Assembly: GCF_016863655.1 (NCBI RefSeq) | Contig: NZ_BOPH01000054.1 | Location: 1 to 64,000, forward strand | Length of the DNA stretch: 64,000 bases | Direction of reading: 5' to 3' | From: Virgisporangium ochraceum | GTDB lineage: Bacteria > Actinomycetota > Actinomycetes > Mycobacteriales > Micromonosporaceae | Shown here: piece after piece, positions 42,816 through 50,695 of the stretch | How positions within the stretch are numbered: position 1 is the stretch's first letter | Layout: each line of letters begins with the position of its first letter | The notes under the pieces: model-generated | The model's input: the letters and a program-made list of their open reading frames with translations, nothing else | What the model was told of the DNA's origin: nothing | The model's database searches: none | Program-made: the position numbers and the translations under genes

Positions 42816-44387
42816 TCAGACCTCGTACGGCTGGACCACGACGAAGTGGCCCTGCATGCCCATGAACTGCAACGCCACCGACTCACCGCTCGCGCCGTGG
42901 TAGACCTCGCGCGAGACCCGCACCGACGTCGAGACGCTCACCCGCATGCCCGCGGTCCAGGCCACCACGGCGTTCATGTCGGCGAACGTCGGGCCCTGCA
43001 CGTTGAGCGTCAGCGGGTAGCCCCTGGTCATCACGACCACGGTGCCCTGGCCGCCCACCTGCAGGTGGAACATGCCGCCACCGGGCAGGCCCGCGCTCTC
43101 GATGCGGCGCACCTCGGTCTGCAGCGACGCGTCGAACGCCAGCACGTTGTTGGCGTTGACGCACAGCTGCTGGCCCTGCAGCTCGACGACGTGCACGTCG
43201 GCCGCGTCCTCGGCCAGGAACACCTCGCCGACACCCTTGATGGACATGAGCTTGAGGCCCTGGCCGGTCATCGCGCTCTCGATGCGGCCGCGGATGCCGC
43301 CCGAGCCGCGATGGTCGAAGTCGATGTCGCCCTGGTAGGCCACCATCGACCCGCGCCGCGCCACCGCCTCCGGCCCGAGCGTGACCTTCACGAGCTTCGA
43401 GTTCTGGCGCACCCAGCGGCCCGAGGTGGGCAGCTCGCGGTACTGGTTCAGGCTGTTCATCGCGCCCGGCTGGATCGGCTGCGCCTGCGACGGCAGCATC
43501 TCCGGCCCGTAACCGGCGGCCGGCGGCGGAGCGCCGTAGCCACCCGCGGCGGGCTGCTGGGCGTACCCGGGCTGCTGCGTGGGCGCACCGTACCCGGGCT
43601 GCGGCTGCCCCGGCGGCGGCTGCTGGTAGCCCTGCGCCGGCGGCGGCGGAGCCGCGTACGCGGGCTGCGCCGGCTGACCGGGCGGCGGACCACCGGGCGG
43701 CGGCCCGAAGCCGGGCGCGGGCTGCCCGGGCGGCGGCCCCGGCGGCGGCGCGAAACCGGGCGCGGGCCCACCGGGCGGCGGCGCGAAACCGGGCGCCGCT
43801 CCGCCGGGCGGCGGGGCGAACCCGGGCGCCGGCTGGGCCGGCTTCGGGGCCTCCTCTTCCTCCTCGACCTGACCGCCGAAGTCGCGGATCAGGTCGGCGA
43901 GGCCGCCGTCGAAGCCCTGCCCGACAGCGCCGAACCGCCACACGTCCTTCAGGTAGAGGTCGGCGATGATGAGGCCGCGCTCGGTCTTGAAGTCGGACCC
44001 GGTGAACGCGAACCGCGCCACCTCGGTACCGCCGGCGACGATGCGCAGGTAACCGGACTGGATCTGGCCGGCGTTGCCGTTGCCGTCGATCGCGGCACAG
44101 AACGACAACCGGCCGATGGACTTCGGCACCGCGTTCAGGTTGACGCGGAACGAGTCGTTGTCACCGGACTGCTCGCCCAGCCGCTCGATCGAGCCGTCGG
44201 GCGACTTCGGCTGGTTGTAGAACACCATGTACCGGTCGTCGGACAGCTTGTTGTTGACGTCGAGCCCGAAGCAGGAGATGTCCCAGCTCGTGCCCGGAGC
44301 GTTCAACTGAACTCCGACATAGAGGTCGGTACCGGCGGTCAACGCCGACAACTGGCTCTTCTGCCCCTTGGTGAACTGCTTCGACAC
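42816..44387 (-). CDS. TerD domain fused to AIM24 domain
   Basis: The protein has 523 residues. Residues 1-170 are a TerD domain (VSKQFTKGQKSQLSAL start, WDISCFGLDVNNKLSDDRYM, SPDGSIERLGEQSGDNDSF with acidic calcium-site residues, FAFTGSDF). A long Pro/Gly/Ala/Gln linker (about 175-305) with GFAPPPGG repeats follows. Residues 320-523 are an AIM24 domain (GSMVAYQGDIDFDHRG, VFLAEDAADVHVVEL, GHFVVVQPYEV). TerD proteins bind calcium and belong to the tellurite-resistance and stress-signalling Ter system. The GTG start has GAGGGGAG upstream. It heads the three-gene AIM24 operon and is divergent from the ATPase gene. Confidence 0.88.
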   Translation of the reverse strand: MSKQFTKGQKSQLSALTAGTDLYVGVQLNAPGTSWDISCFGLDVNNKLSDDRYMVFYNQPKSPDGSIERLGEQSGDNDSFRVNLNAVPKSIGRLSFCAAIDGNGNAGQIQSGYLRIVAGGTEVARFAFTGSDFKTERGLIIADLYLKDVWRFGAVGQGFDGGLADLIRDFGGQVEEEEEAPKPAQPAPGFAPPPGGAAPGFAPPPGGPAPGFAPPPGPPPGQPAPGFGPPPGGPPPGQPAQPAYAAPPPPAQGYQQPPPGQPQPGYGAPTQQPGYAQQPAAGGYGAPPPAAGYGPEMLPSQAQPIQPGAMNSLNQYRELPTSGRWVRQNSKLVKVTLGPEAVARRGSMVAYQGDIDFDHRGSGGIRGRIESAMTGQGLKLMSIKGVGEVFLAEDAADVHVVELQGQQLCVNANNVLAFDASLQTEVRRIESAGLPGGGMFHLQVGGQGTVVVMTRGYPLTLNVQGPTFADMNAVVAWTAGMRVSVSTSVRVSREVYHGASGESVALQFMGMQGHFVVVQPYEV

Positions 44388-44456
44388 CGGACTCCCCTCA
44401 GGGACGCATGCGTTTGCGACGGCCAACTTAGCAGTACAGACCAAGAGGGCGTGTCC

Positions 44457-44481
44457 GGAACCGTACCGGAAGGATCTCGTT
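44457..44481 (+). promoter_or_regulatory. ECF-sigma-type promoter of the MinD/CooC-like ATPase gene
   Basis: GGAAC (44457-44461) and CGTT (44478-44481) are separated by 16 bp. This matches the GGAAC-N16-CGTT pattern of envelope-stress ECF sigma factors such as SigE. The start codon lies 40 bp downstream. Confidence 0.55.
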
Positions 44482-44520
44482 ATACGATTTGAAAACCATG
44501 TTCAAAAAGAAGGGGAATGG

Positions 44521-45501
44521 ATGAAGATCGCCTTCGTCGGCAAGGGCGGGAGCGGCAAGACGACGCTCGCCGCCCTCCTCGCCAGGCACCTGGCCGCGCG
44601 CGGACGGCCGGTACTCGCCATCGACGCCGACATCAACCAGCACCTGGCCGCCGCGCTGGGCCGGCCGCAGGAAGGCGGACAGGCCGACGAGCCGCCGCCG
44701 CTGGGCGGCCACCTCGACCTCATCAAGGAGTACCTGCGCGGCGACAACCCGCGCATCGCGTCGGCCGCCGAGATGGTCAAGACCACACCGCCGGGGCGCG
44801 GGTCGCGGCTGCTGCGCGTCACCGGCGACAACCCGGTCTACGCGGCCTGCGTCCGCGAGATCGGCGGCGTGCGGCTCGCGGCCACCGGCCCGTTCCAGTC
44901 GGACGACCTGGGCGTCGCCTGCTACCACAGCAAGGTCGGCGCGGTGGAGCTGCTGCTCAACCACCTGGTCGACGGGCCGGGCGAGTACGTGGTGGTGGAC
45001 ATGACCGCCGGCGCGGACTCGTTCGCCTCCGGCCTGTTCACCCGGTTCGACGTGACGTTCTGTGTCAGCGAGCCGACCGTGCGGGGCGCGAGCGTGTACC
45101 GGCAGTACGTCGGCTATGCCCGCGAGGGAGCCCGCGACTACGGCGTCACCGTGCACCCGGTCGCCAACAAGGTCACCGAGCCCGCCGACCTCGACTTCCT
45201 CCGGGCGGCGCTGGGCACCGAGCCGCTCGTCGCCTTCGGCATGTCGGGGTTCGTCCGGGCGGCCGAGCGCGCGGAGACCCGTCCCATAGAGCACCTGGAA
45301 AGGGCGACCAGAGACGGCCTGGACGTGCTGATCGCCGCCGCCGACGCGGCGCCGCGCGACCCCGCGCGGTACAGCCGGCTGGCCGCCGAGTTCCACGCGC
45401 GCAACGCCACGGCGTGGGCCAACGACCGCGCCGGCACCGACCTGACCACCCAGATCGATCCCGACTTCGTCATCCCCATCCTGGAGGAAGCATGTCCCTG
45501 A
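44521..45501 (+). CDS. MinD/CooC-like P-loop ATPase
   Basis: The protein has 326 residues. It opens with a deviant Walker A, KGGSGKTT, and AIDADINQHLAAALG, as in CooC/MinD ATPases. Later segments are VVVDMTAGADSFASGL (Walker B/A') and VANKVTEPADLDFL. CooC itself inserts nickel into anaerobic CO dehydrogenase, but actinobacterial relatives without that enzyme are common, and the cofactor or partner here is unknown. The ATG at 44521 was chosen from the P-loop position and an AGGGGA site; longer upstream frames run through the promoter. It overlaps the next gene by 10 bp. Confidence 0.85.
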   Translation: MKIAFVGKGGSGKTTLAALLARHLAARGRPVLAIDADINQHLAAALGRPQEGGQADEPPPLGGHLDLIKEYLRGDNPRIASAAEMVKTTPPGRGSRLLRVTGDNPVYAACVREIGGVRLAATGPFQSDDLGVACYHSKVGAVELLLNHLVDGPGEYVVVDMTAGADSFASGLFTRFDVTFCVSEPTVRGASVYRQYVGYAREGARDYGVTVHPVANKVTEPADLDFLRAALGTEPLVAFGMSGFVRAAERAETRPIEHLERATRDGLDVLIAAADAAPRDPARYSRLAAEFHARNATAWANDRAGTDLTTQIDPDFVIPILEEACP

Positions 45502-45884
45502 CCGTTCCCGCGACCCTGCTCGACGCCGCCGTCCGCGACGAGGTCACCGACGCCGAGTTCGTCGAGTGCGTGCGCACCTCGCTGCCCTACGCGTGGTCGG
45601 TGGTCTCCGACGTCGCCGGCCGGCTGCACAGCGGCGGCACCGAGATGGCCGACCACCAGACCCCACCGCCGTCGGAGGCCGAGCGCGGGCAGTTGCTGCG
45701 CGCGCTGGCCAGCGACGCGATCCGGGGCGGGCTGGAGCGCCACTTCGGCGTGCGGCTGGCGTTCCAGAACTGCCACCGGGTGGCCGCGTTCCACCCGTCC
45801 GCCGTCGACGGCGACCGCTACCGCACGTTCACGAGCCCGCGGGCGCAGCTGCTGAACCAGTCGCCGGAACTCGTCGACTGCTAG
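45492..45884 (+). CDS. SCO5389-like conserved actinobacterial protein
   Basis: The protein has 130 residues with no signal or membrane segment. Segments DEVTDAEFVECVRTSLPYAW, ASDAIRGGLERHFGVRLAFQ and RAQLLNQSPELVDC match what I recall of the SCO5389 family, which is conserved in Streptomyces and relatives and has no known function. Its start lies 10 bp inside the ATPase gene, so the pair is translationally coupled and likely works together. A tandem repeat and a hairpin terminator lie just beyond. Confidence 0.75.
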   Translation: MSLTVPATLLDAAVRDEVTDAEFVECVRTSLPYAWSVVSDVAGRLHSGGTEMADHQTPPPSEAERGQLLRALASDAIRGGLERHFGVRLAFQNCHRVAAFHPSAVDGDRYRTFTSPRAQLLNQSPELVDC

Positions 45885-45895
45885 CTTCCGCACCG

Positions 45896-45935
45896 TCGAC
45901 TTCGTTCGACTTCGTTCGACTTCGTGCGACTTCGT
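45896..45935. repeat. Tandem repeat, 10 bp x 4
   Basis: Four units of TCGACTTCGT (the last with a G at position 1) run without gaps directly after the SCO5389-like stop. Confidence 0.85.
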
Positions 45936-45941
45936 GCAGGC

Positions 45942-45985
45942 GAGGGCCAGCCGTGGCAAGGGATCCCCACCCACGGCTGGCCCTC
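45942..45985. terminator. Hairpin terminator
   Basis: GAGGGCCAGCCGTGG (45942-45956) pairs perfectly with 45971-45985 around a 14-nt loop. It lies 57 bp after the SCO5389-like stop and most likely ends that operon. Confidence 0.65.
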
Positions 45986-46058
45986 CTCGTCCTCGTAGCG
46001 CCTTGTCACGTCGCGGACCTCGCCGCACCGCTGCCGGCCGCGTGAGCGCGACCCGCTC

Positions 46059-46084
46059 GTCGACCTTGCAGTTGTGGCCGCCAT
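46059..46084. repeat. Single arm of the dispersed TTGCAGTTGTGG repeat
   Basis: GTCGACCTTGCAGTTGTGGC and the following CGCCAT match the left arm of the inverted repeat at 33134 with one substitution in the first 20 bp. No inverted partner is seen here. Confidence 0.7.
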
Positions 46085-46208
46085 GCACCGCCGGTCGATG
46101 CGTGCAAGCAGCGGCCGGCAGCCGGCCAAGCCGGCATTCCGGCTCGGCCCGGCGTCGCCGCCACTGTCCGTCGTCGTGGATCCGCTCAACAGGTCTGTGC
46201 CGGCCGGC

Positions 46209-46273
46209 TTGATCGCCGTTCGAGGAACGAACGCGTAGTCACACTGCGGTTCCGTTCCTCGAACAGCGATCAA
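46209..46273. repeat. Long near-perfect palindrome in a non-coding region
   Basis: Arms 46209-46229 and 46253-46273 pair at 20 of 21 positions. The 23-nt centre is itself partly self-complementary. Outside the arms, GTCTGTGCCGG recurs in inverted orientation, so the symmetry extends imperfectly to about 46190-46300. It could be a cruciform or structured RNA, or a decayed miniature element. Confidence 0.65.
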
Positions 46274-46536
46274 CAGACACCTGACACCGGCACAGACAGG
46301 TCGTATCGCAACGCGCAGTGACGCCGCAGCCGCATATCCTCCCGGCCGTCCGAGCGCGCCCACGTCGGCGCGGCTGCGGAACTGCGCCCGGGCGGCACAC
46401 TCGTCGCCGCCGATGTCCGGGCGTTTCACCCCTCGAGGTAGCGGGTACGGCTGTGGCACAAAGCCGGGATTACCTGGGGCAACGACGCCCGTAGCGTGAA
46501 TGTCAACACCAGGACGCAACGCAAGGAGCGACAGCG

Positions 46537-46656
46537 ATGAGCACCCAGGACGTCACCACCCGGACCCGGCGGGTCGACAGCGAGCGCGGCGCGCTGCTGT
46601 TGCTCCTGGCCATGGTCGGGCTGATGATCGCGGCGCTGTTCGCCATGGGTGCCTGA
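46537..46656 (+). CDS. Small single-pass membrane peptide, 39 residues
   Basis: The peptide has a basic, polar N-terminus (MSTQDVTTRTRRVDSERG) followed by one hydrophobic helix of about 20 residues ending at GA. AAGGAG at 46523-46528 stands eight bases before the ATG, a proper ribosome site. The helix is longer and cleaner than chance would give in a high-G+C frame. Function is unknown. It could be a small regulator of a membrane complex, a toxin-like peptide, or a spurious frame. Confidence 0.5.
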   Translation: MSTQDVTTRTRRVDSERGALLLLLAMVGLMIAALFAMGA

Positions 46657-46793
46657 CCCCGTCCGGGGCAGGCCTCAGGGCAGCGGCACCGATCGACACG
46701 CCCGACGCACCAAACCCGAACCTGAACCCCGCTCCACCAGCGGATGTGCTACGGTTCCCCACGTTGCGGATTTTGGTTTTCCAGATGCTTTGG

Positions 46794-46825
46794 TAGCGCC
46801 TGAGGAGCTTTGTCCTCAGGCGCTA
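46794..46825. terminator. Hairpin upstream of the cold-shock gene
   Basis: TAGCGCCTGAGGA (46794-46806) pairs perfectly with 46813-46825 around a 6-nt loop. It lies 90 bp before the cold-shock start, so it is either the terminator of the small peptide or a structured part of the cold-shock leader. Confidence 0.5.
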
Positions 46826-46914
46826 CTTGCGTTGCCGGTCTTCCGGCTAAAGGTGATCACCCGCAGCATGGGGTCGGTAAGGTGCCTGCCCCGCAGCCTT
46901 GGCAAGGAGAAGAC

Positions 46915-47118
46915 ATGGCTTTCGGCACGGTGAAGTGGTTCAACGCGGAGAAGGGGTACGGCTTCATCACCCCCGATGGTGGCGGCGCCGACGTGTTCGC
47001 CCACTACTCCGCAATCGCCGCGCAGGGATTCCGTAGCCTCAACGAGAACCAGCGGGTCGAGTTCGAGGTCACGCAGGGCCAGCGGGGGCCGCAGGCCGCC
47101 AACATCCGCGCGGTCTGA
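46915..47118 (+). CDS. Cold-shock domain protein (CspA family)
   Basis: The protein has 67 residues, full length. The RNA-binding motifs KGYGFI (RNP1) and DVFAHY (RNP2) are intact, with the family start MAFGTVKWFNAEKG. It is a single-strand nucleic-acid chaperone that melts RNA structure. The ATG at 46915 follows AAGGAGA; an upstream extension to 46810 is not part of the family. The long upstream gap with a hairpin fits the structured leaders typical of csp genes. A strong terminator follows the stop. Confidence 0.95.
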   Translation: MAFGTVKWFNAEKGYGFITPDGGGADVFAHYSAIAAQGFRSLNENQRVEFEVTQGQRGPQAANIRAV

Positions 47119-47131
47119 TCTGAACGAGTAG

Positions 47132-47161
47132 ACGCCCGGCCCCCTCGGGGGCCGGGCGTTT
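47132..47161 (+). terminator. Rho-independent terminator of the cold-shock gene
   Basis: ACGCCCGGCCCC and its complement form a 12-13-bp G+C stem (47132-47144 with 47147-47159) with a very short loop, followed by TTT. It lies 14 bp after the stop. Confidence 0.85.
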
Positions 47162-47186
47162 GCCGTCTCATGGGAAGGCTGGCCCG

Positions 47187-48470
47187 ATGGCGAGCAGGTA
47201 CCGGTGGGTCATCCTGGTCGTCGGCGCGGGTGCGCAGGGCTCGGCGGCGGCCTTCTACCTCGGTCTCGCCACGATCGCACCGGCGCTGCGGGCCGACTAC
47301 GGGCTGAGCCTCACCGGCCTGGGCCTGCTCCTGGCCGCGCCGCTGCTCGGGCTGGTTCTGACGCTCGTGCGGTGGGGCCAGGCCACCGACCGGTTCGGCG
47401 AGCGTCCGGTGATGGTGCTGGCGCTGGGCGGGTGCGCGGCCGTCCTCGCGGTGGTCCCGGTCCTGGGTCCGCTGCCGGTGGTGTTCCTCGCGCTGGTCGC
47501 GGCCGGCGCGGCGGTCGCCGGGGTCAACTCGGCCAGCGGCCGGGCGGTGCTGAGCTGGTTCCCGGCCCGCGGCCGCGGGTTGGCGATGGCCGTCCGGCAG
47601 AGCGCGGTGCCGATCGGCGGCGCGCTCGCCGCCGCCACGCTGCCGACGCTCGCCGCGCGTGGCGGCTCGCGCGCCGCGCTGTGGGCGGTCGCCGGGCTCG
47701 AGGTGGTCACGGCGGTCGCGGTCGCCGTCTGGATCAGAGAGCCACCGGACCGCGTGAGCACGGCCGGCGCTGCCGGTCGCACCCGCGTCGTCGACATGCT
47801 GCGGAACGGGTCGTTCATGCGGGTCTGCGCCGCCGGTTCGCTGTTCGTGCTGCCGCAGGTCGTCGTCACCGGTTTCGGGGTCGAGCTGCTGCACGACCGC
47901 GCGGGGTACGCGCCGGCCACGGCGGCGGCGCTGCTGGCCGTCACGCAGGTCGCGGGCGCCGGCGCGCGGGTGCTGGTGGGCTGGTGGTCCGACCGGGTCG
48001 GTAGCCGCCTGCGGCCGTTCCGGCTGATCGCGTACGCGACGGCGGCGGCGTTCGCGGTGCTGGTGCCGGTGCTCACCGCCGAGGGCGCGGTGGTCGGCGC
48101 GGTGCTGGTCGCAACCGGGGTGGTCGCGGTCTGCTGGAACGGCCTGGTGTTCGTCGCGGCCGGGGAGATGGCACCGACGGGACGCGTGGGCGCGTACCTC
48201 GGCCTGCAGAACACCACGATGTTCGGGGCGTCGACGCTGGCGTCGGTGCTGGTCGGCGCCGGCGCCGACGTGGCCGGCTGGCCGTCGACCGTGCTCGTGC
48301 TGACCGTGCCCGCGGTCGCCGCGGCGCTGGTGACCCGGCCGGTGGTGGAGACTATCCGCGAGCCACGACCGCCAGGTCGGCCCGGGCCTGCGGCAGCAGC
48401 TCCCCCACCGTCTCACGTACCGCCCGCCACAACCGCGGCGCCAGAAGCGGATCGTGGCCCCGAGCGGTGA
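47187..48470 (+). CDS. Major facilitator superfamily transporter
   Basis: The protein has 427 residues with twelve predicted membrane helices. Between helices 2 and 3 lies RWGQATDRFGERPVM, the superfamily's GxxxDRxGRR-type loop. It resembles the nitrate/oxalate-like or multidrug subgroups, but the substrate cannot be told. The ATG at 47187 has GGGAAGG upstream. The last 40 residues are a Pro/Ala tail encoded opposite the end of the convergent B12-binding gene (119-bp overlap). That long overlap and the tail's composition suggest the stop has drifted downstream. Confidence 0.85.
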   Translation: MASRYRWVILVVGAGAQGSAAAFYLGLATIAPALRADYGLSLTGLGLLLAAPLLGLVLTLVRWGQATDRFGERPVMVLALGGCAAVLAVVPVLGPLPVVFLALVAAGAAVAGVNSASGRAVLSWFPARGRGLAMAVRQSAVPIGGALAAATLPTLAARGGSRAALWAVAGLEVVTAVAVAVWIREPPDRVSTAGAAGRTRVVDMLRNGSFMRVCAAGSLFVLPQVVVTGFGVELLHDRAGYAPATAAALLAVTQVAGAGARVLVGWWSDRVGSRLRPFRLIAYATAAAFAVLVPVLTAEGAVVGAVLVATGVVAVCWNGLVFVAAGEMAPTGRVGAYLGLQNTTMFGASTLASVLVGAGADVAGWPSTVLVLTVPAVAAALVTRPVVETIREPRPPGRPGPAAAAPPPSHVPPATTAAPEADRGPER

Positions 48471-49350
48471 ACAGGTCGACGAGCCACCGGTCGGCGTCGA
48501 GGAGCACGGTGCGGTCGTCGGCGAGGAGGCTCGCGGCGAGCGCGTGCAGGGCGTGTTCGGCGAGGTCCTCGGCCAGCTCTCCGCTGACCGGTACGGCCGC
48601 GCCCTGACGCCAGCGGTCGAGCGCCCCGCGGCGGAAGTCGGCGAACCGCAGCATGATCTCCAGGTGCTCGTCGGCGCCGGCGTGGCGCAGCGGCTCGCAT
48701 GGGCCGGTGCCGGGCGTGATCCGCTCGAGCTCGGCCACCGCCGACTGCGCGTCCGCGGCCCACGCGGTGGCGCCCAGGGCCAGCGCGCGCCGCGCGTCGG
48801 CGCCGAACGCGGGTCCGCCGGCGAGCACCGGACGGCCCGACTCGCGCACCGCCTCGATCATGCGGCGGGCCGCCGGCAGCGCCTTCACGACCGAGCAGCT
48901 GATCGCGACCGCGTCGGCGCCGGTCTCGTCGAGGTACCGGGCCAGCTGGCCGGGCGGCGTGCTCGCGCCCAGGTACGTGGCGCGCCAGCCGGCGGCCCGC
49001 AGCGCGTGGGTCACCATCCGGGCGGGCAGGCTGTGCCACTCCCGCTCTGCGCAGGCGACGACGACGTGACCCCGCGTCGGCGGCGGCCACTCCGCCCGGG
49101 CGGCCAGGGCCGCCACCACCGCCTCGCTGACCGCGGTTGCCGCGTGCTCCTGCGCGACGGTCCAGTCGCCGACGGCCCACCGCCGGCCGACCTCGCGCTG
49201 GGCGGGCACCACGAGGTCGAACATCGTCTGTACCGGGTCGCCACCGGCGTCGACCTCCGCATGGGCCACGGCGACCGCGGCGTCCTCGTCACCGGCTCCC
49301 AGGGCGTCGAGGAAGGTGGTCAGGGTCGCGCCGACGCCGGCGAGCGTCAC
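48352..49350 (-). CDS. B12-binding protein with CarH-type Wx9EH motif, candidate photoreceptor
   Basis: The protein has 332 residues. Residues 1-85 form the helical B12-binding-2 cap and carry Trp58, then nine residues, then Glu68-His69. This Wx9EH motif packs against the adenosyl group in the light sensor CarH. Residues 93-215 are the B12-binding Rossmann domain. EWHSLP at 104-109 supplies His106, the lower axial cobalt ligand of the DxHxxG/ExH class. Residues 220-332 are a helical extension of unknown role. Unlike CarH it has no MerR DNA-binding domain. Its GTG overlaps the stop of the SpoIIE phosphatase gene (GTGA), so it likely signals through that protein. Confidence 0.85.
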   Translation of the reverse strand: MTLAGVGATLTTFLDALGAGDEDAAVAVAHAEVDAGGDPVQTMFDLVVPAQREVGRRWAVGDWTVAQEHAATAVSEAVVAALAARAEWPPPTRGHVVVACAEREWHSLPARMVTHALRAAGWRATYLGASTPPGQLARYLDETGADAVAISCSVVKALPAARRMIEAVRESGRPVLAGGPAFGADARRALALGATAWAADAQSAVAELERITPGTGPCEPLRHAGADEHLEIMLRFADFRRGALDRWRQGAAVPVSGELAEDLAEHALHALAASLLADDRTVLLDADRWLVDLFTARGHDPLLAPRLWRAVRETVGELLPQARADLAVVARG

Positions 49351-50645
49351 GCCGACGCCCGCAGCGCGACGATCGCGAGATCGTCGCGACGGCGCGGGCC
49401 GGACCGCTCGACGGCATCCATCTCGACGGCCTCGACCAGCGCGTCGACCGGCGCCTTGAGGTAACCGGTGGCGAGCCGCAGCAGCCGGTTGAGGCCGCTG
49501 ACGCTGTCGCGGCCGGCCTCGGTGACGCCGTCGGTGTAGAGCAGCAGCGTGTCGTGCGGCGCCAGGTGGACCCGCAGCGGCGTGTACACGGTGCCGGCGA
49601 CCACGCCGGCGAGCAGCCCCTTGACGGGCAGCGGCTCGACGGTGCCGTCGGGGCGCAGCAGCAGCGGCGCGGGGTGCCCGGCCGAACCCACGTCGAGCCA
49701 CCAGCCGCCGTCGGGGTGCGGGGTCGCGTGCGCGTACACGGCTGTGACGAACCGCCCCGCCTGCGACGCGACGAGCTGGCTGTTCAGCGCGTCGAGGACC
49801 GGCCCCGGCCGCGGGTCGAGGTGGGCCGCGCCGCGCACGGTGTGCCGGGCCTGCCCGGTGACGACCGCCGCGGCGACGCCCTTGCCGGACACGTCTCCGA
49901 GCACCACCGACCAGCCGGTGCCGGTGTGCCAGACGTCGTAGAAGTCGCCGCCGATGTCGACCTCGGCGTCGGCCGGCCGGTACCGCGCGGCCAGCCGGAC
50001 GCCCGGGATGATCGGCAGCTCCGGTGGGCGCAGGCTGGCCTGCAGGACGCTCGCCACCGCCGACCGCTCGCTGTACCGGCGGGCGGCGTCGAGCGCCAGC
50101 GCCAGGTGGGCGGCCAGCTCCTCGGCGAGCCGGACGTCGTCGGGCAGGAACCCGCTGCCGGCCCGGCGCACGAGTGTGAGCGTGCCGAACGTGGACCCCC
50201 GCGCGGTCAGCGCGACGCCGAGCACGTCGGCCGGCCGCAGTTCGTTGGCCTGTCTCCGGATCTCCGGATCGGGCACGAGCGCCGACAGCCCGTCGGAGCC
50301 GGCGTGCTCGTGGTTGACGTGCAGGAGTTCGCTGCGCCCCGTGGCCAGCACCCGGCCGGTGCCGCTGAGCGTGGGCCGCGGCGCCGTGACGACCGCCTCC
50401 ACCGGGTGCGCGTCGCCCGCCCGCAGGTACATGACCTTCGCGGAGCTGGACCCGTCGACGAGGAGCAGCTGCGCCCAGTCGGCCAGCCGCGGCACGACCG
50501 TGCGCAGGCCCTGCCGGCGGGTCTGGGTGAGGTCGAGGCTGCCGGAGACCTGCCGGGCGGCGGCGGCCAGGAACGCGGCGCGCTCCTCGGCTTCGGCGAG
50601 CGCGGAGAACGGGTCACGGACGGCGTCGGTACGGACCTCGGTCAC
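49347..50645 (-). CDS. GAF-SpoIIE (PP2C-type) phosphatase
   Basis: The protein has 432 residues. A short helical start and a GAF sensor (about 40-190) lead into a PP2C/SpoIIE domain. Its metal-binding signatures are VDIGGDFYDV, LGDVSGKGVAAA, SAGHPAPLLL, LLLYTDGVTEA and RRRDDLAIVAL, all intact. Such enzymes dephosphorylate STAS anti-sigma antagonists in partner-switching systems. The gene is divergent from a STAS gene (202 bp apart) and co-translated with the B12-binding gene. The start is GTG at 50645. No anti-sigma kinase or sigma factor is encoded in the window. Confidence 0.92.
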   Translation of the reverse strand: MTEVRTDAVRDPFSALAEAEERAAFLAAAARQVSGSLDLTQTRRQGLRTVVPRLADWAQLLLVDGSSSAKVMYLRAGDAHPVEAVVTAPRPTLSGTGRVLATGRSELLHVNHEHAGSDGLSALVPDPEIRRQANELRPADVLGVALTARGSTFGTLTLVRRAGSGFLPDDVRLAEELAAHLALALDAARRYSERSAVASVLQASLRPPELPIIPGVRLAARYRPADAEVDIGGDFYDVWHTGTGWSVVLGDVSGKGVAAAVVTGQARHTVRGAAHLDPRPGPVLDALNSQLVASQAGRFVTAVYAHATPHPDGGWWLDVGSAGHPAPLLLRPDGTVEPLPVKGLLAGVVAGTVYTPLRVHLAPHDTLLLYTDGVTEAGRDSVSGLNRLLRLATGYLKAPVDALVEAVEMDAVERSGPRRRDDLAIVALRASA

Positions 50646-50678
50646 GGCTCACCTCCCGTGCGGTTCGCTCTGCGTTGC

Positions 50679-50695
50679 TTCGAAGTGGCTTCGAA
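50679..50695. promoter_or_regulatory. Candidate operator: two TTCGAA boxes
   Basis: TTCGAA, itself palindromic, occurs at 50679-50684 and 50690-50695, one helical turn (11 bp) apart. The sites lie 34 bp upstream of the phosphatase start in the region shared with the divergent STAS gene. Confidence 0.35.

Larger units (their letters stand above)
45885..46536. other. Gene-poor stretch with repeats and hairpins
   Basis: About 650 bp between the SCO5389-like gene and the small membrane peptide hold no convincing gene. It contains a four-copy 10-bp tandem repeat, a terminator hairpin, one arm of the dispersed TTGCAGTTGTGG repeat and a long palindrome, each listed separately. Open frames across it cut through these elements and look non-coding. 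Confidence 0.6.

Noticed and set aside
44521..45501. Functional link between the CooC-like ATPase and the CO dehydrogenase at 2-8 kb
   Set aside because: CooC serves nickel-iron CO dehydrogenase, whereas the enzyme here is molybdenum-copper. The genes are 36 kb apart and such ATPases are common without CO metabolism.
45881..46519. A 212-codon open frame on the minus strand across the gene-free stretch
   Set aside because: It runs through a tandem repeat, a hairpin, the dispersed repeat and the palindrome, its composition is not protein-like, and no domain is visible.
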